The notes under the pieces: model-generated
The model's input: only the letters and a program-made list of their open reading frames with translations
Database searches by the model: none
What the model was told of the DNA's origin: nothing
NCBI RefSeq assembly: GCF_023008405.1
Contig: NZ_CP095376.1
Span: 6,800,501-6,864,500 of the forward strand
Direction: 5' to 3'
Length of the DNA: 64,000 bases
DNA from: Amycolatopsis sp. FBCC-B4732
GTDB taxonomy: Bacteria > Actinomycetota > Actinomycetes > Mycobacteriales > Pseudonocardiaceae
Shown: in pieces, positions 8,370 through 17,340 of the stretch
Layout of the letters: every line of letters begins with the position of its first letter
Numbering within the stretch: position 1 is the stretch's first letter
Program-made: the position numbers and the translations under genes

Positions 8370-9398
8370 ATGAAACTCGGCATCTACAGCTTCGGCGACC
8401 GCACGCCGGACCCGCACACCGGCGACCAGCCGTCCGTCGCGCGGACGCTGGCCAACACCCTCGAGCGGATCAAGCTCGCCGACGAGCTGGGCCTCGGCTT
8501 CTACGGCCTCGGCGAACACCACCTCGACCAGTACGCGATCTCGAACCCCGGCACCGTCCTGGCCGCCGCGGCGAGCGTCACGAACCAGATCACGCTGAGC
8601 TCCGCCGTGACCGTCCTCAGCACCGAGGACCCGGTCCGCGTCTACCAGCAGTTCACCACGCTCGACCAGCTCAGCCACGGCCGCGCCGAGCTGCTCGCCG
8701 GGCGCGGGTCGTTCACCGAGTCGTTCCCGCTGTTCGGCAACGATCTCGGCGACTACGACGACCTGTTCGAAGAGAAGCTCGCGCTGCTGCTCCGCATCGA
8801 CCGCGAAGACCCGCTGACCTGGTCGGGCAAGTTCCGCCCGCCGCTGGACAACGCGCGAATCCTGCCGCGCCCGTACCACAGGAGGCTGCGCATCTCCATC
8901 GGCACCGGCGGCAACCCCGAGTCGTCGATCCGCGCCGGGCTGCTCGGCCTGCCCGTCGTGTACGCGGTGATCGGCGGCCGTCCCGAGCGCTTCGCCCCGC
9001 TCGTCGACCTCTACCGCCAGGCCGGTGAGGCCGGCGAGCACGAGCGCGAAGACCTGCACGTCACCATGGGCGCGATCGGTTTCCTCGCACCGAACTCGCA
9101 GGACGCCAAGGAAACGTTCTACCCGTACTGGCTCGAGACCATGAAGTACGGCGCTCGCGCCCGCGGCTGGGCCGTCCCGACCCGCGCCGAGTACGACCAG
9201 TACACCCACGAAGCCCAGGCGTTGTTCGTCGGCAGCCCGCAGGAGATCGCCGAGCGGCTGATCGAGGTCGGCAAGCTGACCGGCGCCGACCGCTACGCGA
9301 TGCAGATGGACTGGTCCGGCGTCCCGCACGCCGAAGTCATGAAGGCCATCGAACTGCTGGGTACCGAGGTGCTTCCCTTGGTGGAAAAGGAGTTCTAG
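8370..9398 (+). CDS. LLM class flavin-dependent oxidoreductase
   Basis: A 342-residue luciferase-like monooxygenase fold protein. It shows the start MKLGIYSFGDRTPD, the GLGEHHLDQY segment (about 47-56), and GRAELLAGRGSFTESF, which fits the flavin-binding region of this class. It lies 11 bp downstream of the dehydrogenase, so it is probably in the same operon as the TetR gene. Its TAG stop overlaps the TAG stop of the convergent FAD oxidoreductase inside a CTAG tetranucleotide. Substrate unknown. Confidence 0.87.
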   Translation: MKLGIYSFGDRTPDPHTGDQPSVARTLANTLERIKLADELGLGFYGLGEHHLDQYAISNPGTVLAAAASVTNQITLSSAVTVLSTEDPVRVYQQFTTLDQLSHGRAELLAGRGSFTESFPLFGNDLGDYDDLFEEKLALLLRIDREDPLTWSGKFRPPLDNARILPRPYHRRLRISIGTGGNPESSIRAGLLGLPVVYAVIGGRPERFAPLVDLYRQAGEAGEHEREDLHVTMGAIGFLAPNSQDAKETFYPYWLETMKYGARARGWAVPTRAEYDQYTHEAQALFVGSPQEIAERLIEVGKLTGADRYAMQMDWSGVPHAEVMKAIELLGTEVLPLVEKEF

Positions 9399-11125
9399 AC
9401 GTCGTTCGCGGCGATGTAGCCGAACGTCATCGCCGGGCCGATGGTCGAGCCCGCGCCGGCGTAGCTGTGGCCCATCACCGCAGCGCTCGCGTTGCCGGCC
9501 GCGTACAGGCCGGGGATCACCGTGCCGTCCGGGCGCAGCACGCGCGCCCGGGCGTCCGTGCGCATGCCGCCCTTCGTGCCGAGGTCGCCGGGAACGATCC
9601 GCAGCGCGTAGTACGGCGGCGCCCACAGCGGCGCGAGGCAGGAGTTGGGCAGCACCAGCGGATCCGTGTAGTAGTGGTCGTACGCGCTCGCGCCGCGATG
9701 GAAGTCGGTGTCCACGCCGGACCGGGCGAGCCCGTTGAATCGGTCCACAGTGGACTTCAACGCGGCGGGCGGCACGCCGATCTGCGTGCCGAGACCCTGG
9801 ATCGTCGACGCCTTGAACACCGCGCCCGCCGCGTACCAGGAGTCCGGGAACGGCAGCAGCGGCAGGAGGTCGCGGAACAGGTACCGGTTCCGGTAGTTCT
9901 GGTCGACGATCAGCCACGCGGGGATGTCCGGCGCGGCCGGGTTCTTGTCGTACATGGTGTGCACGACGTCGCTGTAGGGCCCGGCTTCGTTGACGAACCG
10001 CTGTCCCGCCTGGTTGACCAGCAGCCCGCCGGGCAGGGTCCGCTCGGCCAGGCAGAAGTACGGGTCGCCGGGAACCGGGATGGCCGGGCCCCACCACGCG
10101 TCGTCCATCAGGTCGAGCGCGGCGCCGGCGCGCTGGCCGGCGCGGATGCCGTCGCCGGTGTTCTCCTTCGCGCCGACCGTCCAATCCGTACTGATCGGCT
10201 GACGCTGGTACTGCGCGCGCATGCCGGCGTTGTGCTCGAACCCGCCCGTGCCGACGATCACGCCGCGCCGCGCCCGGACCAGCCCCTGCGGCACCAGAAC
10301 CCCGGTGACCGCGCCAGCTTCGATGTTCAGGTCGACGAGCGGGGTGTTCAGCCACACCGGCACGTTCGCCGCGAGCAGCCCGGCCCGCAGCCCGGCGGCG
10401 AGGGACTGCCCCATGGTGAGCGGTTTCTGCCCGGCGATCGCGGCGGCCGTGCCGCGGGCCAGGCAGGCGGCGGCGACCGCGGCACCCTTGGCGTTGACCG
10501 CGGCGAGGTTGAGCCACTTGTAGTCCGTGCTGAACACGACCATCCCGGCGGGCGTGGCCAGGTAGGGCGGGTTCAAGTGCGCCAGTTCCGCGCCGAGGAG
10601 GGTGCCGTCGAACTGGTCCGGCTCGATCGAGCGCCCGTTCGGCAGTCCGCCGGGGAGCTCCGGGTAATAGTCGCTGTAGCCGTCCATGAACCGGAACCGC
10701 AACGGGCTGTTCGCCAGCACGAACGAGATCATCGCGGGACCGTTGCGCAGGAACGCTTCCTGGCGCGCGGCCGGCACATCGGGCCCGACGACGGCGGCGA
10801 GGTACTGCGCGGCCTTCGCCGGCGTGTCCGGAACACCGGCGGCGAGCAGCACGGGGTTGTTCGGAATCCAGATGCCGGCGCCGGAGCGGGCCGCGGAACC
10901 GCCGAACGTCGGCGCCTTCTCGAGCACGACGACGCTCAGCCCGCGCTTGGCGGCCGTCAGCGCGGCGGTCATGCCCGCCGCGCCGGAGCCGACCACGACG
11001 ACGTCGTACTCGCCCACCTGCGCCGCGTTCGCGGGTGAAGGCGCGGCGAGCGCGGACGTCGCCGCGAGGCCGGCTCCGGCGGCGGTGCCGCGCAGGATCT
11101 GGCGGCGGGTCAGGTCGGCATCCAT
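9395..11125 (-). CDS. Tat-exported FAD-dependent oxidoreductase (FRD/3-ketosteroid dehydrogenase-like)
   Basis: A 576-residue flavoprotein. The start at 11125 follows GAGGAGTGCGTC. Residues 7-35 form a twin-arginine signal (RRQILRG, then a hydrophobic stretch and AAPSPANA). The FAD motif VVVVGSGAAGMTAALTA follows at about 42-58, then FGGSAARSGAGIWIP, typical of the fumarate reductase/KstD superfamily. A C-terminal YAAGNASAAVMGHSYAGAG closes the FAD site. Export suggests that it oxidises a substrate outside the membrane, possibly a steroid-like or other 2-ene compound; this is inferred. It diverges from an SDR gene across a region with two inverted repeats. Confidence 0.85.
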   Translation of the reverse strand: MDADLTRRQILRGTAAGAGLAATSALAAPSPANAAQVGEYDVVVVGSGAAGMTAALTAAKRGLSVVVLEKAPTFGGSAARSGAGIWIPNNPVLLAAGVPDTPAKAAQYLAAVVGPDVPAARQEAFLRNGPAMISFVLANSPLRFRFMDGYSDYYPELPGGLPNGRSIEPDQFDGTLLGAELAHLNPPYLATPAGMVVFSTDYKWLNLAAVNAKGAAVAAACLARGTAAAIAGQKPLTMGQSLAAGLRAGLLAANVPVWLNTPLVDLNIEAGAVTGVLVPQGLVRARRGVIVGTGGFEHNAGMRAQYQRQPISTDWTVGAKENTGDGIRAGQRAGAALDLMDDAWWGPAIPVPGDPYFCLAERTLPGGLLVNQAGQRFVNEAGPYSDVVHTMYDKNPAAPDIPAWLIVDQNYRNRYLFRDLLPLLPFPDSWYAAGAVFKASTIQGLGTQIGVPPAALKSTVDRFNGLARSGVDTDFHRGASAYDHYYTDPLVLPNSCLAPLWAPPYYALRIVPGDLGTKGGMRTDARARVLRPDGTVIPGLYAAGNASAAVMGHSYAGAGSTIGPAMTFGYIAANDV

Positions 11126-11270
11126 GACGCACTCCTCGCTCGCGGAACGGCGAAGGTCATCGTGTCGGCACGGCCGCGAAACTGAAACATGTTCTACCCG
11201 CTTGGAGCAGCCTCGGCCGTCGCCGTTCGGCCAGTGGCCCCAACCCGTGAGGACATTCGCCGCAAACGAA

Positions 11271-11315
11271 GTTGACGCCTGTCTCAACTTACGGCTAACT
11301 TGAGGACAGTCTCAA
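11271..11315. promoter_or_regulatory. Paired inverted repeats in divergent promoter region
   Basis: GTTGA(11271-11275)/TCAAC(11284-11288) and TTGAG(11300-11304)/CTCAA(11311-11315) form two inverted repeats just upstream of the SDR. Both contain GTCTCAA, so they look like two copies of one operator. The cognate regulator is not obvious nearby. Confidence 0.55.
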
Positions 11316-11339
11316 TTTTCGCTCACCTGGAGGTTCCCC

Positions 11340-12053
11340 TTGACCAAAGTGATCGCCGTCCTGGGTGTCGGCCCCGGGCTCGGCCTGTCGATCGCCCGCC
11401 GCTTCGGCCGCGAAGGCTTTACGACGGCGCTGGTTTCCCGCACCGCCACGCGGCACGACGCCTACCGCGAGGCACTGGCCGGGATCCCCACGCACACCTA
11501 CACCGCCGACGTCACCGACGAAGCGCAGCTCCGGGACGTACTCGTCCGGATCACCGCCGACGCCGGCGAGATCGACACGGTGTACTTCGGCCCGGCCGAC
11601 GCGACCGCCGGCCCGGGCATCAAGCCGCTCACCGAAGCCGGCCCCGAGGACCTGCGCACGCCGTTCGAGAACTTCATGCTCCCGGCCGCGAACCTGGTGC
11701 GAGCGGCGCTGCCGCCGATGCTGGAACGCGGCTCGGGCGCCCTGCTCTTCGCCGGCGGCCTGAGCGGCAAGCACCCGATGCCGATGCTGGGCACCCTCGC
11801 CCCGGCGTCGGCGGCGCTGCGCATGTACGTCCTGACGCTGCACGCGGCCCTGCGCGAAAAGGGCATCTACGCCGGCACCCTCACGATCGGCGGCCTCATC
11901 GAGCGCGGCGACATCCACCGCGTGTTCACTTCGCAGGACCACGGCTTCACCGCCGGGACACTGAACCCGGACGACATCGCCGACAAGGCGTGGTCGCTGT
12001 ACACCGAGCGGACCGAAGCCGAAGCGGAGTTCAACGCGATGGCCGCGGTCTAA
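11340..12053 (+). CDS. SDR family NAD(P)-dependent oxidoreductase, atypical active site
   Basis: A 237-residue Rossmann protein. The cofactor motif GVGPGLGLSIARRFG is at about 9-23. The usual YxxxK is replaced around GTLAPASAALRMY, so catalysis may be altered. The start is TTG at 11340, supported by GGAGG at 11329-11333. It is divergent from the Tat flavoprotein and overlaps the convergent GH4 gene by 4 bp at its end. Confidence 0.8.
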   Translation: MTKVIAVLGVGPGLGLSIARRFGREGFTTALVSRTATRHDAYREALAGIPTHTYTADVTDEAQLRDVLVRITADAGEIDTVYFGPADATAGPGIKPLTEAGPEDLRTPFENFMLPAANLVRAALPPMLERGSGALLFAGGLSGKHPMPMLGTLAPASAALRMYVLTLHAALREKGIYAGTLTIGGLIERGDIHRVFTSQDHGFTAGTLNPDDIADKAWSLYTERTEAEAEFNAMAAV

Positions 12054-13330
12054 GCCAGGTAACCGAGTTCCGGGTGGGCGGCGGTGTACGCGTCGAGCAG
12101 CCGCCGCGCCACTGACACCGAGTCGATCAGCGGGTGCAGCGCGAACGCCCGCAGCGCCGCCTCCCGCGAACCGGTCGTCGCCGCCTCCAGCACCGCGCGC
12201 TCGACGGCCTTGATCGCCGTCACCAGGCCCAGTGCGTGGCCGGGCAGCGGTGAGACGGCGAGCGGGTGCGCGCCGTTCGCGTCGACGACGCACGGTACCT
12301 CGACGACCGCGTCTTCCGGCACGCCCGGGAGCGCGGTTCCGTTGCGCACGTTGAGGATCAGGTTCGCGCGTTCGCCGAACGCGATGGCGCGCATCAGCGC
12401 CAAGGCGACGTTCTCGTAGCCGCCGCCCTCGAGGTCGTCGCGCTCGCCGTCCCGCGTTTCGGCCATATAGGTCGCTTCGCGCTCCAAGCGCGTGCGGTCC
12501 CACGACGCCAGCGAGGGTTCCGCGTAGAAATCCCGTTGCTGCTCGAGGAGAAGCGCGCCGCGGGACGCCGAGCCGGCCGCTTCCCGCGCGAAGTAGTAAT
12601 AGTGCAGGTACTCGTTCGGCACGGCCCTGAGCGCGCGCAGCCAGGGCGCGCCGAAGAGCTTCCCCTCCTCGAACGACTCCAGCGCCCGGGCGTCGGCGAG
12701 CAGCCGCGGCAGGACGTCCTCGCCGCCGACGCGGACCGCGCGCAGCCAGCCCAGGTGGTTGAGGCCCGCGTAGTCGAACCACGCCGTCGCCGGGTCGATG
12801 CCGAGCGCGCCGGCAGCGCGGCGGCACAGCCCCACCGGCGAATCGCAGATGCCGATGACCCGGCCGCCGAGGTGCGCGGCCATCGCTTCGGTGACCAGGC
12901 CCGCCGGGTTCGTGAAGTTGATGACCCACGCGCGGGGCGCCAGCTCGCCGATCAGCCGCGCCAGCTCGACCGCGACCGGAACCGTCCGCAGGCCGTAGGC
13001 GATCCCGCCCGCGCCGACGGTTTCCTGGCCCAGTACGCCTTCCGCGTGCGCGAGCTGTTCGTCCAGCCGCCGGCCGCGCAGCCCGCCGACCCGGATGGCC
13101 GAGAACACGAAGTCCACATCGGACAGTGCGGTGGCCAGCTCGGTCGTTACCCGCACCCGCGGCGCGCCGGGCACCCCGGTGGCCTGTTCGGCGAGGACCC
13201 GTTCGATCGCGGCGAGCCGCCCGGCGTCGACGTCGTGCAGCACCAGGTCCGTGACGCCGCCGTCGCGCAGCAGCGCGCCGTGCACCAGCGGTACGCGGAA
13301 CCCGCCGCCGCCGAGGATCGCGAGCCTCAC
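12050..13330 (-). CDS. Family 4 glycoside hydrolase (6-phospho-beta-glucosidase-like)
   Basis: A 426-residue NAD- and metal-dependent hydrolase. It has the N-terminal dinucleotide motif LGGGGFRVP (6-14), NFTNPAG (138-144), the metal-binding cysteine C162 in GICDSP and N191-H192 in GLNHLGW. GH4 enzymes cleave glycosides by an oxidation-elimination mechanism and many act on 6-phospho sugars. The GTG start overlaps the stop of the DeoR regulator gene by 4 bp (GTGA), so the two are one operon. With the divergent PfkB kinase this forms a small sugar-use unit in which the kinase may supply or take the phospho-sugar. Confidence 0.87.
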   Translation of the reverse strand: MRLAILGGGGFRVPLVHGALLRDGGVTDLVLHDVDAGRLAAIERVLAEQATGVPGAPRVRVTTELATALSDVDFVFSAIRVGGLRGRRLDEQLAHAEGVLGQETVGAGGIAYGLRTVPVAVELARLIGELAPRAWVINFTNPAGLVTEAMAAHLGGRVIGICDSPVGLCRRAAGALGIDPATAWFDYAGLNHLGWLRAVRVGGEDVLPRLLADARALESFEEGKLFGAPWLRALRAVPNEYLHYYYFAREAAGSASRGALLLEQQRDFYAEPSLASWDRTRLEREATYMAETRDGERDDLEGGGYENVALALMRAIAFGERANLILNVRNGTALPGVPEDAVVEVPCVVDANGAHPLAVSPLPGHALGLVTAIKAVERAVLEAATTGSREAALRAFALHPLIDSVSVARRLLDAYTAAHPELGYLA

Positions 13331-14073
13331 CGCAGCACCTCGACCCCGGCGTCGGCCAGCCTGGCGCAGGTCGGTCCGTCGGCCCCGGCGCTGGTGACGA
13401 CGACGTCGAGCGCGTCCGGCCCGCAGACCTTCGCCAGGCCCGTCCCGGGGAACTTGCCCGCGTCGGCGAGCAGCACCACCCGGTCGGCCGCGGCGACCAT
13501 CGCGCGCTTCACCGGCACTTCGACGACCGTCGAGTCCATCACGTGGCCGTCGCCGCGGACGCCGCTCGCGCCGAGGAACACGGTGCCGGCGCGCACCTGG
13601 CGCAGCGCGTCCTCGGTCAGGAACCCCACCATCGAGTGCTGCCCGCGCCGGACGACGCCGCCGAGCAGGACGAGTTCGACGTCGGCGGCGTCCTTCAGCT
13701 CCTCGTAGACGGCGAGGCTGCTGGTGATCACGGTCAGCGGGCGGTCGCGCAGGTGCCGCGCCAGCCGGTGCGCGGTGGTGCCGACGTCGAGGAGCACGGT
13801 GTCGCCGTCGGCGACCAGCGCGGCCGCGCGCCGGGCGACGGCTTCCTTCTCGTCGGCGTGGTCGGCGGCGGGCGCGAACGGCTCGCCGTCGCCGGCCGCC
13901 GCCATCGCGCCGCCGTGGACCCGGGTCAGCCGGCCTTCGCGGTCGAGCCGCACCAGGTCGCGGCGCACGGTGGCGTGGCTGACGCCGAGCCGCTCGGCCA
14001 GCACGCCGACCGGCGCCGGGCCCTCCGCGCGGAGGGCCCGCAGGATCAGCTCGTGGCGCCGCTGGGGCAACAT
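13327..14073 (-). CDS. DeoR family sugar-responsive repressor
   Basis: A 248-residue regulator. The N-terminal winged helix-turn-helix reads LAERLGVSHATVRRDLVRLD with the family RVHGGA motif after it. The C-terminal sugar-phosphate sensor domain (isomerase-like) includes LLDVGTTAHRLARHL and FLGASGV. The start is ATG at 14073; it has no strong ribosome site, and TATGGT lies 9 bases upstream, so it may be nearly leaderless. It is divergent from the PfkB kinase gene and coupled to the GH4 gene. The repeated TTGCG-AAAACT sites at 14128-14184 are its likely operators. Confidence 0.88.
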   Translation of the reverse strand: MLPQRRHELILRALRAEGPAPVGVLAERLGVSHATVRRDLVRLDREGRLTRVHGGAMAAAGDGEPFAPAADHADEKEAVARRAAALVADGDTVLLDVGTTAHRLARHLRDRPLTVITSSLAVYEELKDAADVELVLLGGVVRRGQHSMVGFLTEDALRQVRAGTVFLGASGVRGDGHVMDSTVVEVPVKRAMVAAADRVVLLADAGKFPGTGLAKVCGPDALDVVVTSAGADGPTCARLADAGVEVLR

Positions 14074-14127
14074 CCGGCGACCATAGCAGTCAAACTCGCG
14101 CACTTCCCGGTCAAGAATGCGCAGATC

Positions 14128-14184
14128 TTGCGAAAACTGCGTGGTTGACGCACTCTCGTGCGCACAGTTGCGCAAAACTCGTGG
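14128..14184 (+). promoter_or_regulatory. Direct-repeat operator candidate for the DeoR regulator
   Basis: TTGCGAAAACTGCGTGG (14128-14144) and TTGCGCAAAACTCGTGG (14168-14184) are near-identical direct repeats, 40 bp apart, between the DeoR gene and the kinase. The second copy ends at the kinase ribosome site. DeoR proteins often bind repeated sites of this kind. Confidence 0.6.
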
Positions 14185-14192
14185 AGGCGCCC

Positions 14193-15218
14193 GTGCCGGC
14201 TGAGCCCGTACCCGAGACCGATGTCTTCCTCTCCGGCCCGCTGTTCTTCGACCTGGTGTTCACCGGCCTCGAACAACCACCGGCGCCGGGCACGGAGGTG
14301 TGGACGGGCGGGATGGGCTCCGGACCGGGCGGGATCGCGAACTTCGCCGTCGCGCTGAGCCGCCTCGGCCTGCGGACGTCGCTGGCGGCCGCGTTCGGCA
14401 CCGACGTCTACGGGCGTTATTGCTGGGACGTCCTTTCGCGGCAGGAGCACATCGACCTGTCCCGCTCGCGGCAGTTCCCCGAGTGGCACTCCCCCGTGAC
14501 GGTTTCCCTCGCCTACGCCGGCGACCGCGCGATGATCACCCACGGCCACGCGCCGCCCGTCCCGGTCGCGGAGCTGGCGGGCTCGCCGCCGCCGAGCCGC
14601 GCGACGGTCGTGCACATCGGCCTCGACACGGCGGAGTGGGTCCACGACACGCACCAGGCCGGCAGCCTCGTCTTCGCCGACGTGGGCTGGGACCCGTCCG
14701 AGGCGTGGTCGGCGGCGCTGCTCGACCAGCTGGGGTGCTGCCACGCGTTCCTGCCGAACGACGTCGAAGCGATGGCCTACACCCGCACGGCTACCCCGGA
14801 AGCGGCGCTGGCGAAGCTGGCGGACCTGGTCCCGATCGCGGTGATCACCCGCGGCGGCGACGGCGTGCTGGCGGTCGACGGCACGACGGGCGAAACGGCG
14901 GCGGTCGGGGCCCTGCCGGTCGACGTCCTCGACGCGACGGGCGCGGGCGACGTCTTCGGGGCGGGGTTCGTCGCCGCGACGCTGACGGGCTGGCCCCTGG
15001 CCGAGCGGCTGCGCTTCGCGTGCTTGACGGCGAGCCTGTCGGTCCAGCACTTCGGGGGCGCGCTCGCCGCCCCGGGCTGGCACGAGATCGCGCAGTGGCA
15101 CGCGCGGCATCGGCGGCCGGACTTCGGGTTCCTGGACGAGGTGCTGCCGTCGGAGACGGTGGCGGGGATCCGCCGCGGCCCGGTCACCCTCGGCTTCGGC
15201 GAAGACGGCTGGCGTTGA
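14193..15218 (+). CDS. PfkB family carbohydrate kinase
   Basis: A 341-residue ribokinase-fold kinase. The N-terminal substrate region has GGMGSGPGGIANFAVALSRLG; the C-terminal signature DATGAGDVFGAGF carries the catalytic aspartate and the anion hole. I chose GTG at 14193 because GGAGG (14183-14187) lies 5 nt upstream; upstream in-frame ATG codons lack such a site. It is divergent from the DeoR-GH4 operon and probably under the same repressor. Its sugar is unknown. Confidence 0.87.
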   Translation: MPAEPVPETDVFLSGPLFFDLVFTGLEQPPAPGTEVWTGGMGSGPGGIANFAVALSRLGLRTSLAAAFGTDVYGRYCWDVLSRQEHIDLSRSRQFPEWHSPVTVSLAYAGDRAMITHGHAPPVPVAELAGSPPPSRATVVHIGLDTAEWVHDTHQAGSLVFADVGWDPSEAWSAALLDQLGCCHAFLPNDVEAMAYTRTATPEAALAKLADLVPIAVITRGGDGVLAVDGTTGETAAVGALPVDVLDATGAGDVFGAGFVAATLTGWPLAERLRFACLTASLSVQHFGGALAAPGWHEIAQWHARHRRPDFGFLDEVLPSETVAGIRRGPVTLGFGEDGWR

Positions 15219-15309
15219 CCGGACCTTCCGGACATACCCGTGCTCGGTCCGCGCGCTCCCGCGGATTCGTGCCACGATGGGAAAAGAGCCCGGTCGAAGG
15301 AGGTCCGCA

Positions 15310-16110
15310 GTGCCCGGTTGGGACGGTCGTGGCCTGCCGCCCGTGGCGCGGGAACGCGTCGAGCGCTTCGCCGCGTCCGGCTTGACGACGTCGCTGCTGA
15401 GCGTGCCCGGCGCGGTCGGCGCCGAAGTCGCGGGCTTCTCCCCCGTCGGCGAGGTCATGGGCTGCGTCGTGCAGCGCGCCGGCTGGCCGGGAGCCGCTTC
15501 CTGGGCCGCCGCCGACCAGGTCGAGCTGCTTTCCGGGGCGCTGCGCGAGGGCTACCGGATCGCGCTCGACCGGCTCGGGCAGGAAGCGGAAGCGATCGGG
15601 GCCGACGGGGTCCTCGGCATCACCCTCACGCTCACCTCGCTCGACGACGTCATGCGGGAGTTCACCGCGCTGGGCACGGCCGTGCGCGCCGACACCCGGC
15701 AGCGGCCGGGGCGGCTGTTCACCACCGAGCTGCCGGGCCAGGACGTCGGGAAGCTGATGCAGGCCGGCTGGGTGCCCGCACGCCTGGTGATCGGCGTCGC
15801 CGGGCGCGCGAAGTACGACTACAACATGCAGAACCAGACGTCGGTCTGGGCCGGCAACACCGAAGTCGACCTGCCCACCCACGTCGTCAACGAGGTCCGC
15901 GGCGCGGCTCGCGCGGAGTTCGCCCGCGGGATCCGCGAAAGCGGCGCCGACGGCGGCATCGTCTCCCGCCTGACGCTGCGGACGTGGCCGGTGCAGGAGA
16001 TCGCGGTGGCCGGCATCGCCACCGTGACCGGCACCGCGATCGCCCGCTTCCACCCCGGCCGCGCCGCACCGACGAGCGCGCTCAAGATCCTGCCGTTGAA
16101 CCGTTCCTGA
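15310..16110 (+). CDS. YbjQ-like heavy-metal-binding domain protein, two-domain
   Basis: A 266-residue cytosolic protein made of two diverged copies of a YbjQ-type domain. The first copy includes REGYRIALDRLGQEAEAIGA and DGVLGITLTL ending in FTALGTAVRAD; the second starts near GRLFTTELPGQDVGKLM. The YbjQ family forms pentameric barrels of unknown role and is only loosely linked to metals. GTG at 15310 is chosen because AAGGAGG lies 6 nt upstream. It is followed after 10 bp by a paralog, so the two form an operon. Confidence 0.75.
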   Translation: MPGWDGRGLPPVARERVERFAASGLTTSLLSVPGAVGAEVAGFSPVGEVMGCVVQRAGWPGAASWAAADQVELLSGALREGYRIALDRLGQEAEAIGADGVLGITLTLTSLDDVMREFTALGTAVRADTRQRPGRLFTTELPGQDVGKLMQAGWVPARLVIGVAGRAKYDYNMQNQTSVWAGNTEVDLPTHVVNEVRGAARAEFARGIRESGADGGIVSRLTLRTWPVQEIAVAGIATVTGTAIARFHPGRAAPTSALKILPLNRS

Positions 16111-16120
16111 AGGAGGCTTC

Positions 16121-16939
16121 GTGACCACCGCGGACCCCGCCGCGCAGCACATCCCCGAGGATGCGATGCGCCGGCTCGCCGAAATGCGGCCCGGCGGGAA
16201 GGCCGGTCTGTTCACCTCCGACCTGAGCGTCAACGAGTTCCTCCTCGTGCGCGAAGCCGGTTTCCGGCCGCTCGGGCTGGTGCTCGGCTCGAGCGTCTAC
16301 CACGTCGGGTTCCAGGTGGGGCGGTGGAACAAGAACCAGGAGCTGGACCGGCTTTCCCAGGCGATGTACCACGCCCGCGAGCTCGCGATGGCGCGGATGG
16401 AGGCGGAGGCGGACGTCCTCGGCGCCGACGGCATCGTCGCGGTCCGGCTGGAGATCGAGTTCAAGGAGTTCGGCAGCGACCTCGCCGAGTTCATCGCCGT
16501 CGGCACGGCGGTCAAGGCCGACGAACCCGGCGAGTGGCGCAACAACACCGGGAAACCGTTCACCTCGGACCTGTCCGGGCAGGACTTCTGGACGCTGGTG
16601 CAGGCCGGGTACGCGCCGCTGGGCATGGTGATGGGAACGTGCGTCTACCACATCGCGCACCAGCGGTTCCGGCAGCTGGTCGGCAACATCGGCCAGAACG
16701 TCGAGATCCCGCAGTACACCGAGGCGTTGTACGACGCGCGCGAGCTCGCGATGTCGCGCATGCAGGCGGAAGCGGAACAGCTGGCGGCGGAGGGCATCGT
16801 CGGCGTGCAGCTGCTTTCGCTGCCGCACCGCTGGGGCGGGCACACGACGGAGTTCTTCGCGATCGGCACGGCGGTCAAGCCGTTGCGCGCCGACCACCGC
16901 ATCGCCAAACCGCAGCTCGTGCTGCCCCTCACCGACTGA
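16121..16939 (+). CDS. YbjQ-like heavy-metal-binding domain protein, tandem paralog
   Basis: A 272-residue protein, paralog of its upstream neighbour. It has two clear repeats: GLFTSDLSVNEFLLVREAG ... MARMEAEADVLGADGIVAV ... FIAVGTAVKAD, and PFTSDLSGQDFWTLVQAGY ... MSRMQAEAEQLAAEGIVGV ... FFAIGTAVKPL. Each repeat is one YbjQ-like unit. The GTG start follows AAGGAGG. The stop overlaps the next gene's ATG (TGATG). Function unknown; duplication within and between genes suggests a hetero-oligomer. Confidence 0.78.
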   Translation: MTTADPAAQHIPEDAMRRLAEMRPGGKAGLFTSDLSVNEFLLVREAGFRPLGLVLGSSVYHVGFQVGRWNKNQELDRLSQAMYHARELAMARMEAEADVLGADGIVAVRLEIEFKEFGSDLAEFIAVGTAVKADEPGEWRNNTGKPFTSDLSGQDFWTLVQAGYAPLGMVMGTCVYHIAHQRFRQLVGNIGQNVEIPQYTEALYDARELAMSRMQAEAEQLAAEGIVGVQLLSLPHRWGGHTTEFFAIGTAVKPLRADHRIAKPQLVLPLTD

Positions 16940-17340
16940 TGGGCGCCGAGCTGGACTTCCACCTGGTGGCTGCGGCCCTGCGCACGGACCGCGCGGACGT
17001 CGAGTCCTACCAGCGGGTCCTGTCCGAGACGCTGGGCAGCGCGCTGCCGCCGGGCATGGTGGAGATCGACCGGCGGCGCACGTTCGCCGACCGCGTCGCG
17101 GGCCGCACCGGCCAGGCGGTCGCGGTGCGCGTCACCACGCCGGACCGGGTCCTGGTCCTGACGGCGGCCCCGCACGGCGGCGTCGCGGCGGAGATCCACC
17201 AGGTGGTCCGCGGCGTGGTGATCAGCCGCAAGGAAGCCACGGTCGACGACTGGCTCGCGGCACTGGCGCGGGAGCTGACCGCGTTGGCGGAGAAGGACGC
17301 GAAAGCGCGGGACGCCCTTTCGCGCCTCCTCGGCGGTTAG
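16939..17340 (+). CDS. Small conserved hypothetical protein, third gene of the YbjQ operon
   Basis: A 133-residue soluble protein with no recognised domain. It is alpha/beta in character, with a central VAVRVTTPDRVLVLTAAPHGG strand region and a charged C-terminal helix (ELTALAEKDAKARDALSRLL). The ATG overlaps the previous stop, so it is translated with the YbjQ-like genes. Its stop is the last codon before the IS5-like insertion. Confidence 0.7.
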   Translation: MGAELDFHLVAAALRTDRADVESYQRVLSETLGSALPPGMVEIDRRRTFADRVAGRTGQAVAVRVTTPDRVLVLTAAPHGGVAAEIHQVVRGVVISRKEATVDDWLAALARELTALAEKDAKARDALSRLLGG

